Shown piece after piece: positions 15,001 to 30,100 of a stretch of DNA of 64,000 nucleotides. The translations under genes were made by a program, and so were the position numbers. The notes beneath the pieces were generated by a model, which saw nothing but the letters and a program-made list of their open reading frames with translations, ran no database searches and had not been told where the DNA came from. The stretch comes from Liopterus haemorrhoidalis (taxonomy: Eukaryota > Arthropoda > Insecta > Coleoptera > Dytiscidae). Each line of letters begins with the position of its first letter. Positions within the stretch are counted from its first letter, which is position 1. The stretch covers positions 4,484,924 through 4,548,923 of the forward strand of contig OZ020616.1 of NCBI GenBank assembly GCA_963971575.1, written 5' to 3'.

Positions 15001-18000
15001 GAACCATGTTCTTTGGTTATAGCCAGGAAAGTTTTGCAGTTCAGGTACCAAGAAGTTGTCTAACATCTCCACATAACGCTCTGAATTCACTGTAACTGCA
15101 CGCCCCCTTTCGTCTTCAAAAAAGTAAGGGCCGATAATTCCTCGCGCCGACATCGCAGCCCATACGGTCACTTTAGGCGAATGTAGGGGTTTCTGATGTT
15201 TGCGTTTCGGATTCGTTGCACTCCAGTAGCGGCAGTTCTGCTTATTTACGTGGCCATTAAGATGAAAATGAGCTTCATCCGAAAACAAAATGTTGGTAAA
15301 CGTTGAAAATCGCTCAATCACCTGATTTACGAAATTAAGCCTCTGACTGGCATCTTGGGGCTTTAATTCTTGCACCAATTGAATTTTGTAGGGCTGCAGC
15401 TTTAGGTATTTGTGCATAATGCGATGTAATGATGATCTATGCACATTTAAAGCGCGCGAACTTGCGCGCTTCCGAATTGAAAGGTTTGGGTCGTCACGAA
15501 CAGACTGATTAACATTCTCCACGTTTTCTACCGTTCTTGAAGACCTAGGTCGCCCGGATTTTGATTTATCCAGCGTTGTACCAGTCTCTTCAAACTTTTT
15601 AACCCAATGTCGAATGAGAGGAATGCTTGGCGCATCATTTAAGTGGCGAAAACCTCAAATACTGCAGAATTTTCTACGCGCTACAGTCGCCGAATCACCG
15701 TTTTTGTAAAACTCTCGCACGCATAACGCGCGGTCTGCTCCCGAGAAACGCTCCATAGCGACTGAATTCCCAAGAGCCAGGCTACCGATTGACATAACCC
15801 CCGCGCCCCTCGGATACGTTGCGTTCACGCAGTAAGCTAAATAAATATAAAATTTCTTTTGAGACACCTTGTATTTCAATTGGAAACTTGTGTGCTGACT
15901 AAATTAGATTTTTTCCTAAAGGAAAGTATTTTTTTGTGTTAGTTGATTTGGACACTGGCCAACTTCGTGTTACAAAAAATGCGAAAAATCCAATAAAATA
16001 TTCTAGGTAGTTTTCACGAAAACATTTTTTAAAAGAAATATTGTTCACAAGAAGGTTCATGTAATATATGTGTAAGTTAAAAAAAGCATCTGTCTTTGAC
16101 GTAAGTTAGTTGGTCAATGGTTTTACCTGCAAGTAACGACTTTGAACAAAAAGATTGTCCAAGGGTAGTAACCTTGTATTTTTTTTCTGTAAGAATAAAC
16201 GTCTTACAATAGTTATTTATGCAAGGAGTGCCTAAATAATATTTTATTTAACAAGCATATAATGCAGGCTGTATTGCACGAGGATGAAGTTTACCATCCG
16301 GGTCGTAGGCGAGGGTTGTAATCATTCGAGAGCAATACAGTCATTATATGCGAGTCAAATACAATATTGTATCTACAACTATATAGCTTTATCATTAAAA
16401 AAAAAAAATAGTAAAAATAATTTAAAAACACAGAAATTCTGAGCGTCAATTGTACTTCAGAACATATGTTATCAAGATGGCTACCGAACCATCAGCTGAT
16501 TATAACCTACAACAATGTTTAAAATACTTTTATTATTTTATTTATTCTAAATTATAAATAAAATTCTAGTTATTTAAATGGTCTGTGTGAGGTGGAAATA
16601 GCCATCGTTGCTGAGCACTAAACATTTTAACTATAGACCAGCGATTCCCAAACTGTGCGTCGCTGGGTCACAGAGGCGCCGCGAAAATATTCCAATAATC
16701 TTCTAACCGCGTTAGTTAAACCAATGTTTTGACGTCGCAGAAAAAATCTGATACATTAAGAGCCTCGGAAACCAAAAAAGTTTGGGAACCACTGCTATAG
16801 ACTATTTCAAACGTTTAAAAAGTTGTCATGAGCTGTTTTTTAAGGTTTGGAATGGGCTTTTGCTAAACAAAATGATCAAAAGCCTCACTTAATTGGTAAA
16901 TGTAACTAGAATTGAAAATCTAGTTTCTCTTAAACCAAAAAACAGACTATAACTAATGGTTGGTTTATATACGGAACAAGAATATGGAATGGGAAATAAG
17001 AATAGTACACAAGAATAAAAAATATGAAACCGTTTATATCGGACATAACATTTTGTCGCTGCGCCTGTGTACTTGCGTTGACCTGTGTTTAACGGTTGTC
17101 GCTTGATAGGTAGTTTTGTTTAATATAACCTTTAAAAAAATTTCTAGTTCAGTAAAATGGATTCAGATTTTGTAAATTTATTTGCTTGTGTTTCACACAT
17201 TATATTGTTGTTTCCAACCTTCAGATTACAGCTGGAAAACATCTGTTGAACAAATTTTATTACGGCCGACATTTTGACCGTTGTGCGCAGGCTTCTCGTC
17301 TCTTATTCTTGGAATAGGAATAAAATGTTAAATGTTATCAACTATTCTTGTGTTTAAGTTAAATTTCATTTCTACATAAACCGATATACGGCGCAGTCAT
17401 GTTTTAACATCTTGTGTACTATTCTTATTTCCTATTCCTTATTCTTGTTCCGTATATAAACCAACCATAACTTACTAAATAAAAACTGATGTGAAGTGTG
17501 AATTTTCACACATTGCAGGGTTTCGCAGGTATATAATAAGTGAAGGCGGCATGCTGAGTGTGTAGGACAAATTTTGCTTTGTAGTAACCACGGCAAAATG
17601 AACGATCTTTTTAAAATAATTTATCGTCTGTTATTCTCAGAGCTTTAAAAACTAATTTTATGTTAAAATATTTTTTTGTTAATTTTAATTCGAATACCTA
17701 ATATCATTATTTAGGTTTCGAAATAACTGCAGTATTTTTTTTATATAACAAGGTTCATTAAGATTTTGAAAATTGGGCCTATGGCTTTCATTGGTTGTCT
17801 TAAATCATACGCTCCGCCCCTCTGGCTTCGTATAAATGACACAGAATGAAAATATAATTCCAATTGGTTATTAAATTTACGCTCTTGAAAATTAAATTCA
17901 AAATGTGCTAAAATATAACTAGAATTTTAACAAATTAATTTAAACATAATAAATATGAAAAAAAAAAAAACAAAAAATAAAATTGACTCCACAAGTCAGG

Positions 18001-18548
18001 AACGAACCTGTGTAGTGAATAACGATCCTGTGTGGTTGTCGAGCAACTGAGCCACTAGACCACCAAACGCTTATCAACTTAGTGTGTTATAAGAGTATAA
18101 CATGTATGCATCGTCAACCAAAAAACACAAAACATGCGTTATTTTCCGAAAACATAATCTGATCAAAAATTCCTGTTGTACTATTCCGGTTCACACCATT
18201 ATACATTACTTAGAATTTTTTAACATTTTTAGTTTAAACCATCTGGGCTACAGGGTGTGGGACAAAAAAATTTTTGCACAATTTTGGCAAAAATCGCCTC
18301 AAAATAATTTATTTTGCAAAAATTAAATTTTGATCGTTAATCCACGTACTAAGGGCTTTCATTTGATACCCTACTCAGAATTTAAAAAAAAAAAAATTTT
18401 TTTCGATGAGCACATATTTGTTTATATTTTTAGGGGGATATGTTTTTTAGATGTTTTAGTATTTTTCCTATGTGCGGGTCAAAAAGTTGTACAAGCATGC
18501 CAATTTTCAACTCTCTAGGTTTAGCCGTTTGGCTACAATTTTTACCGA

Positions 18549-18598
<50 letters not shown>

Positions 18599-19887
18599 GA
18601 CAAAATGACGGTATAAGGGTTTTTTGGTCATACCTACAAAACCCTAATAAAAACGGATGAGCACGCATGTGCGTCACATTATATACGGCGTGCAATATGA
18701 GTAGCTTTATGTATTTACAGTTGGACACACAATGTATTATTATTTGATGGTCGTAGATAAACTAATTTTTGTAAATTGTACAACTGGGAAGATATTCTTG
18801 TTTTTTGTACTTTTTGTGTCATTTATTTTTAACAATTATACTTTTTACAATTACAATTTTTACTTTTTATTGGTAGAAAAATTTCATTAACGGCCATGTT
18901 TAATATCTTAAATGTTCTTTATTACAATGAAATTAACTTTTTTTGGGTGAAAATTTCTGTTAAGAATAAAAGTTGTCGTCGTCAGCCCTCCGAGTAAAAG
19001 CAGGTAACCCGAAAGAATTTTATCACGTCCTGCTGAGCCCTTAGTGTATTCCCAGACTACAGAGGTTGTCAACCCCAAGATGAAAAAAACACCCCTTAAG
19101 TCATAGGCGTAGACAGGTTTGGAAAAATAGTTTAATAATATATTAAAGTTTCATAAGGCGATTTTGCTGCAAGCATCGAAGTTAGAAAACGAATTTTATA
19201 ATCGACATGTACGGCAAAAAGCTTTATGTAACGAGTTTTTTAAATTATGTTTTCTATTTTGCTTTTTCATGCCTTTTAAAATAATAAATTTGCAGTGAAT
19301 TTCTTTTATCCTGCAACATTGAACTTATTATTATGCATGGTTTCCCTAGTAACGACAAATTATTGTGACAGCAATGTTAAATCACCTATGTTGCAAATTA
19401 AAAGAAACGCAATTTTACATTGCTGTCAGATTTCAATTACCATAGTAACGATAATACCTATATTGCAGGATAAAAGAAATTCACTGAATAATCAAATAAC
19501 ATCCTCGTTTAGAGAATTTGGTACGAGTTCAGCGATTGACCGGACTAGTTTGACGGTTCATTCTCAGTTTGGTTAAAATTTTAGTTAAAATTTTCATTAA
19601 AAAAAAATAAAAAGTTCACTATTTTTAACCAAATCACCGTGTAAATCTTCATTTATTCAGATAGTGTTATTTTTATGAAATCTTACTTTTTCAGTGTTAA
19701 AAATAACACTATTTATTTTCTAACACTATAATTTAACCAGTATGTAAATGTAAACTTTACACTAAATTTAACCCAAAAAGAAGTGTAAATAATTAACACG
19801 AAAAGCGAGGAACTTCATGGTACACTAAAAGTTCATTTTTAGGGTTTTGTAGGTATGACCAAAAAACCCTTATACCGTCATTTTGTC

Positions 19888-19950
<63 letters not shown>

Positions 19951-22900
19951 GGTCTGTTCGGTAAAAATTGTAGCCAAACGGCTAAACCTAGAGAGTTGAA
20001 ATTTGGCATGCTTATACAACTCTTTGACCCGCACATAGGAAAAATACTAAAACATCTAAAAAACATACCCCCCAAAAATATAAACAAATATGTGCTCATC
20101 GAAAACAAAAATATTTTTTTTAAATTCTGAGTAGGGTAGCAAATGAAAGCCCTTAGTACGTGGATTAACGATCAAATTTTTATTTTTGCAAAATAAATTA
20201 TTTTGATGCGATTTTGGCCAAAAATGTGCAAAAAAATTTTTGTCCCACACCCTGTAGCCCAGATGGTTTAAACTAAAAATCTAAAAAAATTCTAATTAAT
20301 GTATATTGGTGTGAACCGAAATAGTACAACAGGAATTTTTGATCAGATTATGTTTTCGGAAAATAACGCATTTTTTGTGATTTTTGGTTCACAAAGTACA
20401 AAAGTTATACCAATGTAAGACACTCACGTGCAAGGCGTTCTATAGCGTAATGGGTTAAAGCACTGGTGTGAAACGAAGGGTTTCGAGTTCGAGTACGGAG
20501 TGAATTTTATTTTTTCTGTTTTTTTTTTGCATTTTTTTATGTTGAAATTATTTTGTCAAAATTCTAGTTATATTTTGACAAATGTTGTATTTAATTTTTA
20601 TGAGCGTAAATTTAATAACCAGTCTTATTATATGATTAACAGACGATAAATTATTTTAAAAATATCGTTCATTTTGCCGTGATTACTACAAAGTAAAATT
20701 TGTCCTACACACTCAGCATACCGCTTTCACTTATTATATACCTGCGAAACCCTGAAATGTGTGAATATTCACACTTCACATCAATTTTTTAGTGTACCAT
20801 GAAGTCCCTTTAACACTATTTTTTTTAGAGTGCAACACTCAATTCAGTTTCATGACTTTCTTATAAACGCAAAATAGAAAAAAGTATAAATCAAATGCTC
20901 GATAACTTCCAATTTTATTTGATCTTACTCGATACTAGTATCAGGTTAATTCAGTTTTTGTGCCCCCTCTCAAAAATTTTCTTTGCCCCCCCCCTTTCTA
21001 GTAAGGTTGCCAACTTTGTCTAAGGGACAAAGCTGCGACATTGCCCTTGACGTTGGTTAGTTGGTCTTTGCTACAAAAAAAGTCATTTAGGGGTTAAATG
21101 GGTCCTAGTTACGTCATTGTCAAGAGTTTATCACAGACTATTAAAATCTAAAAAATTATATTAGTCTACTTTGAAAACTGTTCAACATATGAGGGGTGTA
21201 GATCCAAAGTAAGCAATCTGCACATTTTTTTCAATTGGGTATTGTTAACTTTGATTCAACACCCCCTCATATATTGAACTGTTTTTAATTTTTTTCTGTT
21301 TTCAATAAATAATATTTTATCTTTAAGAAAAATTTACCAATTTCTTTTTAAAGTATAAGGTTCAATGAACCCTTTTCAATTTCTGCTGAACAAAGAAGTA
21401 TAAAGCCGTTTTTTCCTACAATAAAAAAGGTTTCATTTTTCAAAGCCTACCACCGGTTTAGAATCAATGGCATAGAAACTACCCCTAGGGCTGTCCAACA
21501 TCACAATCAGGGATATAAAACATTTGCCATATCGAAAATAATAATCTCTGTATTGGAATAGTTGCGACGTTTGCAAGTTTTTTCTCCTCTATACTAAAAA
21601 ACACTTGTCTCACACCTTATAATCCACGGGGGTTAACCTAAAAATCTGAAAAAATTATGAGTAATGCACATTAATGTGAACCGGAATAGTACTATAGGAA
21701 TTTTAGATCTGATAATTATTATATTTGGAAAGTTATCGTTTTTTTTTGCAACACCATACTATCAATATTTATCTGACTGACTGGAAAACTGGACAACTAT
21801 AGCCAGGTCTTGATGCAAGTACATCTCAAGTACGATTGTATGTCTCTAGATACTACAATGAAGCACGTGGATTATTCTTTTAAAAGTTATCGAAATTTAT
21901 GACTTTTTATATTTACGCATAATTTGCTTTTTTACAAATCTGAATACTAATTTGGGACAAAATTTAGATATTAAAAGTGGCAACTCATCTTCCGCTCGAT
22001 ATCGGTGTTCCACAAGGGTCTATTCTTGCAGCATTACTATTTATTATATACGTGAACGACTTTCCATCCGCTGTAAATAATAAATGTGTTATATGCTGAT
22101 GTCACCAACATAATAGTGACATCTAATTCCTTAGAAAATACGATAAGTAAAAATAACGAAGTTGTTAACAAAGCCAAACTTTGGTTTACATCAAACGGCC
22201 TCATCTTAAATGATAGCAAAACTCAACACCTACTATTTGCATTAAGAAACCATAATTTTAACAACCCAGATTTCGTAAATTTCTTGGGTGTTCATTTCGA
22301 CCCCACCCTCAAGTGGCATCATCACGTTAGCTCCCTAGCCTCAGTTTCCAGAGAAATTATTAGCAATACTTATTTTGCATTGTTCCAGTGGCAAATATCC
22401 TATGTCATTTTAGCCTGGGGACATTCTCCTGCGGCAGAAAGAATATTTTCCTAAGAACGACGTGCTGTAAGAATACTGACCGAAGTCTCTTACCAAACCG
22501 ACTGCAGAGTTAAATATAATTTCCAGTTCAGGGAAAAACTGGAAATTATGACACTGCCTTCTGTTTATTTATAATTCCCTATAGTATTATATTATTTATA
22601 ATTACATATGAGCAGGTACATAACTACAACACTCGAAATAAAATCAAAATCTATCTATATACAAGGTGTCTCAAAAGAAATTTTATATTTATTTAGCTTA
22701 CTGCGTGAACGCAACGTATCCGAGGGGCGCGGGGGTTATGTCAATCGGTAGCCTGGCTCTTGGGAATTCAGTCGCTATGGAGCGTTTCTCGGGAGCAGAC
22801 CGCGCGTTATGCGTGCGAGAGTTTTACAAAAACGGTGATTCGGCGACTGTAGCGCGTAGAAAATTCTGCAGTATTCGAGGTTTTCGCCACTTAAATGATA

Positions 22901-25900
22901 CGCCAAGCATTCCTCTCATTCGACATCGGGTTAAAAAGTTTGAAGAGACTGGTACAACGCTGGATAAATCAAAATCCGGGCGACCTAGGTCATCAAGAAC
23001 GGTAGAAAACATGGAGAATGTTAATCAGTCTGTTCGTGACGACCCGAACCTTTCAATTCGGAAGCGCGCATGTGCTTTAAATGTGCATAGATCATCATTA
23101 CATCGCGTTATGCACAAAGACCTAAAGCTGCACCCCTACAAAATTCAATTGGTGCAAGAATTAAAGCCCCAAGATGCCAGTCAGAGGCTTAATTTCGTAA
23201 ATCAGGTGATTGAGCGATTTTCAACGTTTACCAACATTTTGTTTTCGGATGAAGCTCATTTTCATCTTAATGGCCACGTAAATAAGCAGAATCCGAAACG
23301 CAAACATCAGAAACCCCTACATTCGCCTAAAGTGACCGTATGGGCTGCAATGTCGGCGCGAGGAATTATCGGCCCTTACTTTTTTGAAGACGAAAGGGGG
23401 CGTGCAGTTACAGTGAATTCAGAGCGTTATGTGGAGATGTTAGACAACTTCTTGGTACCTGAACTGCAAAACTTTCCTGGCTATAACCAAAGAACATGGT
23501 TCCAACAGGACGGAGCAACTTCACACACGTCCAATATGTCTCCGCCACGTGTTCGTGAAATTTTCTCAGGCAAATTGATCTCCCGGAGAGGTGACATAAA
23601 TTGGCCTCCACGCAGTCCAGATTTAACCCCTATGGACTTTTTCCAATGAGGTTATATTAAATCTAAAGTTTACGCCAATAAACCGACTTCACTGGCGCAT
23701 TTGAAAGAAAATATCCGTCACGAAATGGCAGCCATCCCTGAGTCCACCTGCCGAGACGTCATAAGTAATTTTACTGTTCGATTAAATGAGTGGCGAGAAC
23801 GCGAGGGTCTACGTTTAGACGATATTATTTTTAAGAAATAAATCCCCAAAAAGTGTATTTTAATAATTAATAAACATTTTTTGTATATACGGCTTACTTT
23901 TTTTTTAATCGATCCACTAAATATAAAATTTCTTTTGAGACAGCTTGTATATTGGAGTCTTATATAGGTTGATAAGACTCCAAAAATCAAAAAATAGTAC
24001 TAACTATTATTATGAATTTACTGCCTGATAATTTTAGAGCCTTATAATCTGACTGTTTCAATACTTTTAAAAATATATATTTTTTTTTTTTAGCAGACAA
24101 TCCATTTTATTCTGTCAATGAATTCTTGTCTTATAAATTTTAAAGCGCTTGCTAGCTAGTATAAATCTATCTGAACTCTTGTTTTAATATTAAGTGCCAT
24201 ATTTATATTTTCTTCTGTTTTAAATTATTATTTTGTGTATATTATGTGTAATTACGACTGACTTTAATCAATTTATGGATTGTAACATAGTCAATAAATT
24301 ACATTATTACTATTATTATTTTAACTATTAACTATTTTAGAGTACAGGGAGAAATTATTAGGCATTCTTTCCCTATATTTTTAAGAACTATGTGGGGGAA
24401 TTTAGTGATATATAAAAATATTCACTGCTTAGGGCTCCAGGATAGAAACTAAAATTAGAATCTCATTGAAGAAAACTTAACTATTATAAGGTATTAAGTA
24501 CGCGCATATAAAAAATTCATTAACTTCAAAAATCAATAAATGCAACTGCAGTTACAAGAAGTTTCAAGTCGTTAAGTTTGGTTCATTCAATCGATCAGCA
24601 ATCAGTACAGATATTGCACACTCATCGAATATAATGAGAAATTAGAATGCATAACATGCGAATAGAATTATTAAATATTTGGTCACGTACAAAATCAGAT
24701 TTATTAGCATATTAAAATAACAGAAAACCGGTTAAATTCGCAGATGTCAGCTATCAAATATACATTTCATCACGTACCTATCTCAGGCAATAAGATTTTA
24801 TCTAGTTTTATAGAATTTCGTATAACCATGAAGCCATTATACTGTCAATCATGTATCATGTACTTTCGTATGCATATACAAGGATTACTACCTTTTATCA
24901 GTGGCGCAGCCAAGGGGGGGGGCGACGGGCCTGGGCCCCACCCAGGACCAACAGTTACTCGGCGCTCTCCGGATAGTTGAAGATAGAATTTGTTAACCAC
25001 AACCAGTGGCGCAGCGAAGGGGGGGGGGGCATATCACTTTCCAAATATGCTCCAACGAATTATATGAAGGGGAGCGTTGATCCTTTTTCCCCCTGACACA
25101 TCGACTAAAATATTCGCCCAGTCAAATGATAAAACTGTTTTAAACAACTAATTACTCGATTCAGATAAGATAAAGTGGAAATCTGACTTCGGTATAACCT
25201 TCAGAATGTAATTTTAAAATGACACCACAAACGTGAAATAGAGTAAAAATAGTAGAAATATAATAAAGAGAGTAGTTTTGGAGACAATAGCGCTCTTAAA
25301 ATCGGTATTTGGTTTTATTTTGTAGATAAATGTGAATATCAATATCTTCTTAGGTATTTTTGAAATTATAATGTTTTATACACAAAAAGGACTGATATAA
25401 GTTGTACTGAACAACAGGTATTCACATGGTGAGGGGGGGGGGGGGGAACACAGCGTGTTAATTTACTTAGCTCTGAATGCAGCTTTAGGGTGTCTTGGCT
25501 TTACCTACGAAATCCTGAATAAATAACTAATGGTAATTTAAAACTGTGGTTAAGATGCCATTTGTTAGCATGCCTACTAATTTGTTGTCTCAAATATGCC
25601 TGTTAATTCGCCAATAAAAACGTTCATCACTTAATTAAAATTTACTTTATTGACTTCCACCCACGTATAGCCATCTTTATCATCTCTCCATCATTCATTT
25701 CATCAATTATCGATTCTGACATTTCAAATGTACAAATATTTACCGATGTATATATTTATCCGTTGTTTTCTTCTTCTCATTCGCAAGTATTGAAAAATTA
25801 ATATTCAATCAAATTAACAATACATTCAGGTTTGATATTTTACATATTTGTATTAATAAAATTGGAAGCTATATGTTTTTCTATATTATACTTCTCTATA

Positions 25901-27043
25901 TTTTGAGGAAAATTTGGGGGGGGGGCAGGAAATATTTGATATTATTTTTTATCGTTTACACATGAAAATACAAGTGATGACAAAAAAAGGTCCTCACTTC
26001 TAAAGTAAAATTTTCTCCAAACAATTCTGGGGGGGAAACAGGGAGCGAGAGCAATTGAGGGGGGGCTAGCACTCCTATGAGGATTGGAAAAATCGTCTCC
26101 AGCGCTGGCTTTTGTTTTATTTATTTGTTTTACATTGGCCTATTTCTGCAACGAGGTATTTTGAGGGAGACAGTACTGAATTGTAATTCTATTCGAATAA
26201 AACAATTTACAAAAAATGAGTCTGGTTACTAAATTTACATATCTCGTATAGCCAATAGAGTGGCCAATCTCGTTAAATCGTACAGTTCTGACTGGTTAAA
26301 ACAATCTGAATTGTGAGGTTGCTGGTACGGTTCCCAGTTGGTGATATTATTCGGGCGAGAATAATATGTTTACATTACTTCCATTTCACAATCATTCACC
26401 CCTCATTCAGGTATAGGAGCTCGCCCCTGGCATTGGCTATTAGTCTCGTTGCAGAAATAGGCCGATGTAAAATAGTTTAAAAAAATAATAATAATCTCTT
26501 TATCTACAAAATTGGAGGCGATATGTCTTTTTTTTTAAATTTCTGCCTCATAATTGGTTTCTACACCTTTCAAATGATTATAAGACAATATCCGTAAAAA
26601 AAAATATTTTTTCTTGAAAAGATGATAAGTTTTCTTATTATTGTGAAATAATTTGGGGCCCCAATAAATTACCTATACCTAGGCCCCTTTATGGAGAAAG
26701 TCAACCCTGCTATATATAGATATCATAGTATTCATAAACCCCAGACTTGACCTGAATTTTTTATACCAAATTTTGTAAATAATATATCAGTTCTTGATAT
26801 AAAAAGTTTTTTTGTGTTAGTGTTGCCCTTGAGAATTAGTTGCCCTTGTGAACATGGCGTAACATCTTTGCATTTATATAAAGGAAACAAATGTACGAGT
26901 ACTTCTAGAAAAGAAAAGGAAAAGAAAAAAGTGCATCTTCGTAGTAAAAAGGTTATCATAGAGCATGACTTCATTAACTTCAATAAAAATTATATTTATC
27001 TCACAGATAAAATATAGAGAATACATGAATACAGACAGACGTA

Positions 27044-27121
<78 letters not shown>

Positions 27122-30100
27122 CGGTAAAAATTGTAGCCAAACGGCTAAACCTAGAGAGTTGAAATTTGGCATGCTTATACAACTCTTTGACCCGCACATA
27201 GGAAAAATACTAAAATATCTAAAAAACATACCCCCTAAAAATATAAACAAATACGTGCACATTGAAAACAAAAATATTTTTTTTTAATTCTGAGTAGGGT
27301 ATCAAATGAAAGCCCTTAGTACGTGGATTAACGATCAAATTTTTATTTTTGCATACAAATTATTTTCGTGCGATTTTTGCCAAAATTGTGCAAAAAAAAA
27401 TTTGTCCCACACCCTGTAGCCCAGATGGTTTAAACTAAAAATCTAAAAAAATTCTAAGTAATGTATATTGGCGTGAACCGAAATAGTACAACGGGAATTT
27501 TTGATCAGATTATGTTTTCGGAAAATAACGCATTTTTTGTGATTTTTGGTTCACAAAGTACAAAAGTTATACCAATGTAAGACAGTCACATGCAAGGCGT
27601 GCGATAGCGAAATGGGTTAGAGCACTGTTGTGAAACGAAGGGTTTCGAGTACGGAGTGAATTTTATTTTTTCTGTTTTTTTTTCGCATTTTTATTATGTT
27701 GAAATTATTTTGTCAAAATTCTAGTTATATTTTGACAAATGATGCATTTAATTTTTAAGAGCGTAAATTTAATAACCAATCTTATTACATGATTAACAGA
27801 CGATAAATTATTTTAAAAATATCGTTCATTTTACCGTGATTACTACAAAGTAAAATTTGTCTTACACACTCAGCATACCGCCTTCACTTATTATATACCT
27901 GCGAAACCCTGAAATGTGTGAATATTCACACTTCACATCAATTTTTTTCTTCAGTTTTATGCTCCGTTAATGCTTCCTCATATACCCTTTTCACACCAGA
28001 ACTTTAATATCGGATGTTAAAGTGAATATATTTTTAAACGCTAATGTGAAACCGTATGGCCTCGTCTAAATACAGTCGATGTTTAAGACAGAGATCTGCG
28101 TCTTAAACATCGTCCGCATTGCCAACTTAATTTCTATTATAAAAAAATACTCCTTGAATTTGTGCTGTCAACATTTTATATTATCATAAACAAGAATACT
28201 GTATTATATCGACGTTATAAGAAGTTTATACTTATTGTTATAATAAAATTATTTATTTTAATAATGTGATTAATAAAATACAGAGCTACAATAATTGAGA
28301 TAAAATGTATCGACTTACATGTTAATACAGGTGTAATATATTCTTCATTGTAGTGTCTTTATTGTAGAAATGAAATATCCATATTTGTTTATAAAAATTC
28401 AAAATGTGCGTCTGCGCAGACAGTTCAAAACTGGTAATTTCATGACGGTAACTTAAGGACAAAATTACTGTAGCTGATGACAGCACCGGAGATTTAAATA
28501 TCAAGTGTGAAAGCATACCGATGTTAAACAATGGGGAACTTTAAGTTCACCCGTCTTAAAGTTCTAGTGTGAAAAGTTCAAAACCATTATAATTTCATTA
28601 ATAATTATAACGATAAAAAATTGATGTGAAGTGTGAATTTTCACACATTTCAGGATTTCGCAGGTATTTAGTAAGTGAATGATGATTATTTGGGATGCCA
28701 AAACTAATTTTGTGTCAAAATATTTTTTTATGAATTTTAATTCGAATGCCTAATACCATTATTTAAGTTTCTAACAAACATAGAATTAAATTATAATTTC
28801 AACACTTCCCACTGGTTAATAAATTTACGCTTTTAAAAATTAAATGCAACATTTACCAAAATATAACTAGAATTTTGACAAAATAATTTAACCTCTTCTT
28901 GCATTTTGGCACATATGTGTACATTTTAAAAACCAAGATCTAATTAAAAATTAACTAATATATTTATTGCTCAATGGCCACATATGATGCCATTTTGCAT
29001 ATTAGTTCAAATATCTTAAGCTTGAAGGTGCTGCAGGGGTGTTTCAATGCATAGGGGAAAGGAGAAACACGAGTAAGCGGCGCCTGCAGGAATTGGACAC
29101 TATCCAGAGAAAAAGGTATATAAAAATCCACCACGGTGCTATGAAAAAAATTGGTCAAAACGTACAAGATATGCATGTAAGAAGTGCAAAGAGCCTTTGT
29201 GCCCAGAATGCATGGAAAATTTCCATGCATAGAAGATATTCGTATTGATATTCGCTCTATGGCCATATATGTGTACGTTTGGTTTTTACATCAAATATTG
29301 GTCAAAAATAAGTTAAATTTAAATTTTTTGTATTTTTTATATTTTCTTTAATAAAAACTAGTGTGTTTAGATTTTTTTAATAATTTTTAAATTTTGAAAA
29401 AAATATTCGTGCAAGAAGAGGTTAAACAAAATAAAAATGCAAAAAAAAAAAATTAAAATTGACAGGAATCGAACTCTAGTTTGCAAATTACAAACCAACA
29501 ACAAAATGCACTACGCTAAGAGAGCTTACTTATCTACTGTGTTACATAGCGAATTAAATATTTAACATATTTTAGTTAAAAACAAAAAATGCGTTATTTT
29601 CCAAAAACATAATCTGATCAAAAATTCCTGTTGTACTATTCCGGTTCACACCAATGTACATTACTTAGATTTTTAGTTTAAACCATCTGGGCTACAGGTT
29701 GTGGGACCAATTTTTTTTGCACAATTTTGGCAAAAATTGCGTCAAAATAATTTATTTTACAAAAATAAAATTTTGATCGTTAATCTGCGTACTAAGGGCT
29801 TTCATTTGATACCCTACTCAGAATTAAAAAAACATTTTTTTTTTCGATGAGCACATATTTGTTTATATTTTTAGGGGGATATGTTTTTTAGATGTTTTAG
29901 TATTTTTCCTATGTGCAGGTCAAAGAGTTGTATAAGCATGCCAAATTTCAACTCTCAGGTTTAGCTGTTTGGCTACAATTTTTAACGAACAGACAGACAG
30001 ACAGACAGACGACAAAATGACGGTATAAGGGTTTTTGGGTCATATTACAAAACCCTAAAAATGATTTTGTTCTACTTGAAACTGAAATATCTTACTTATT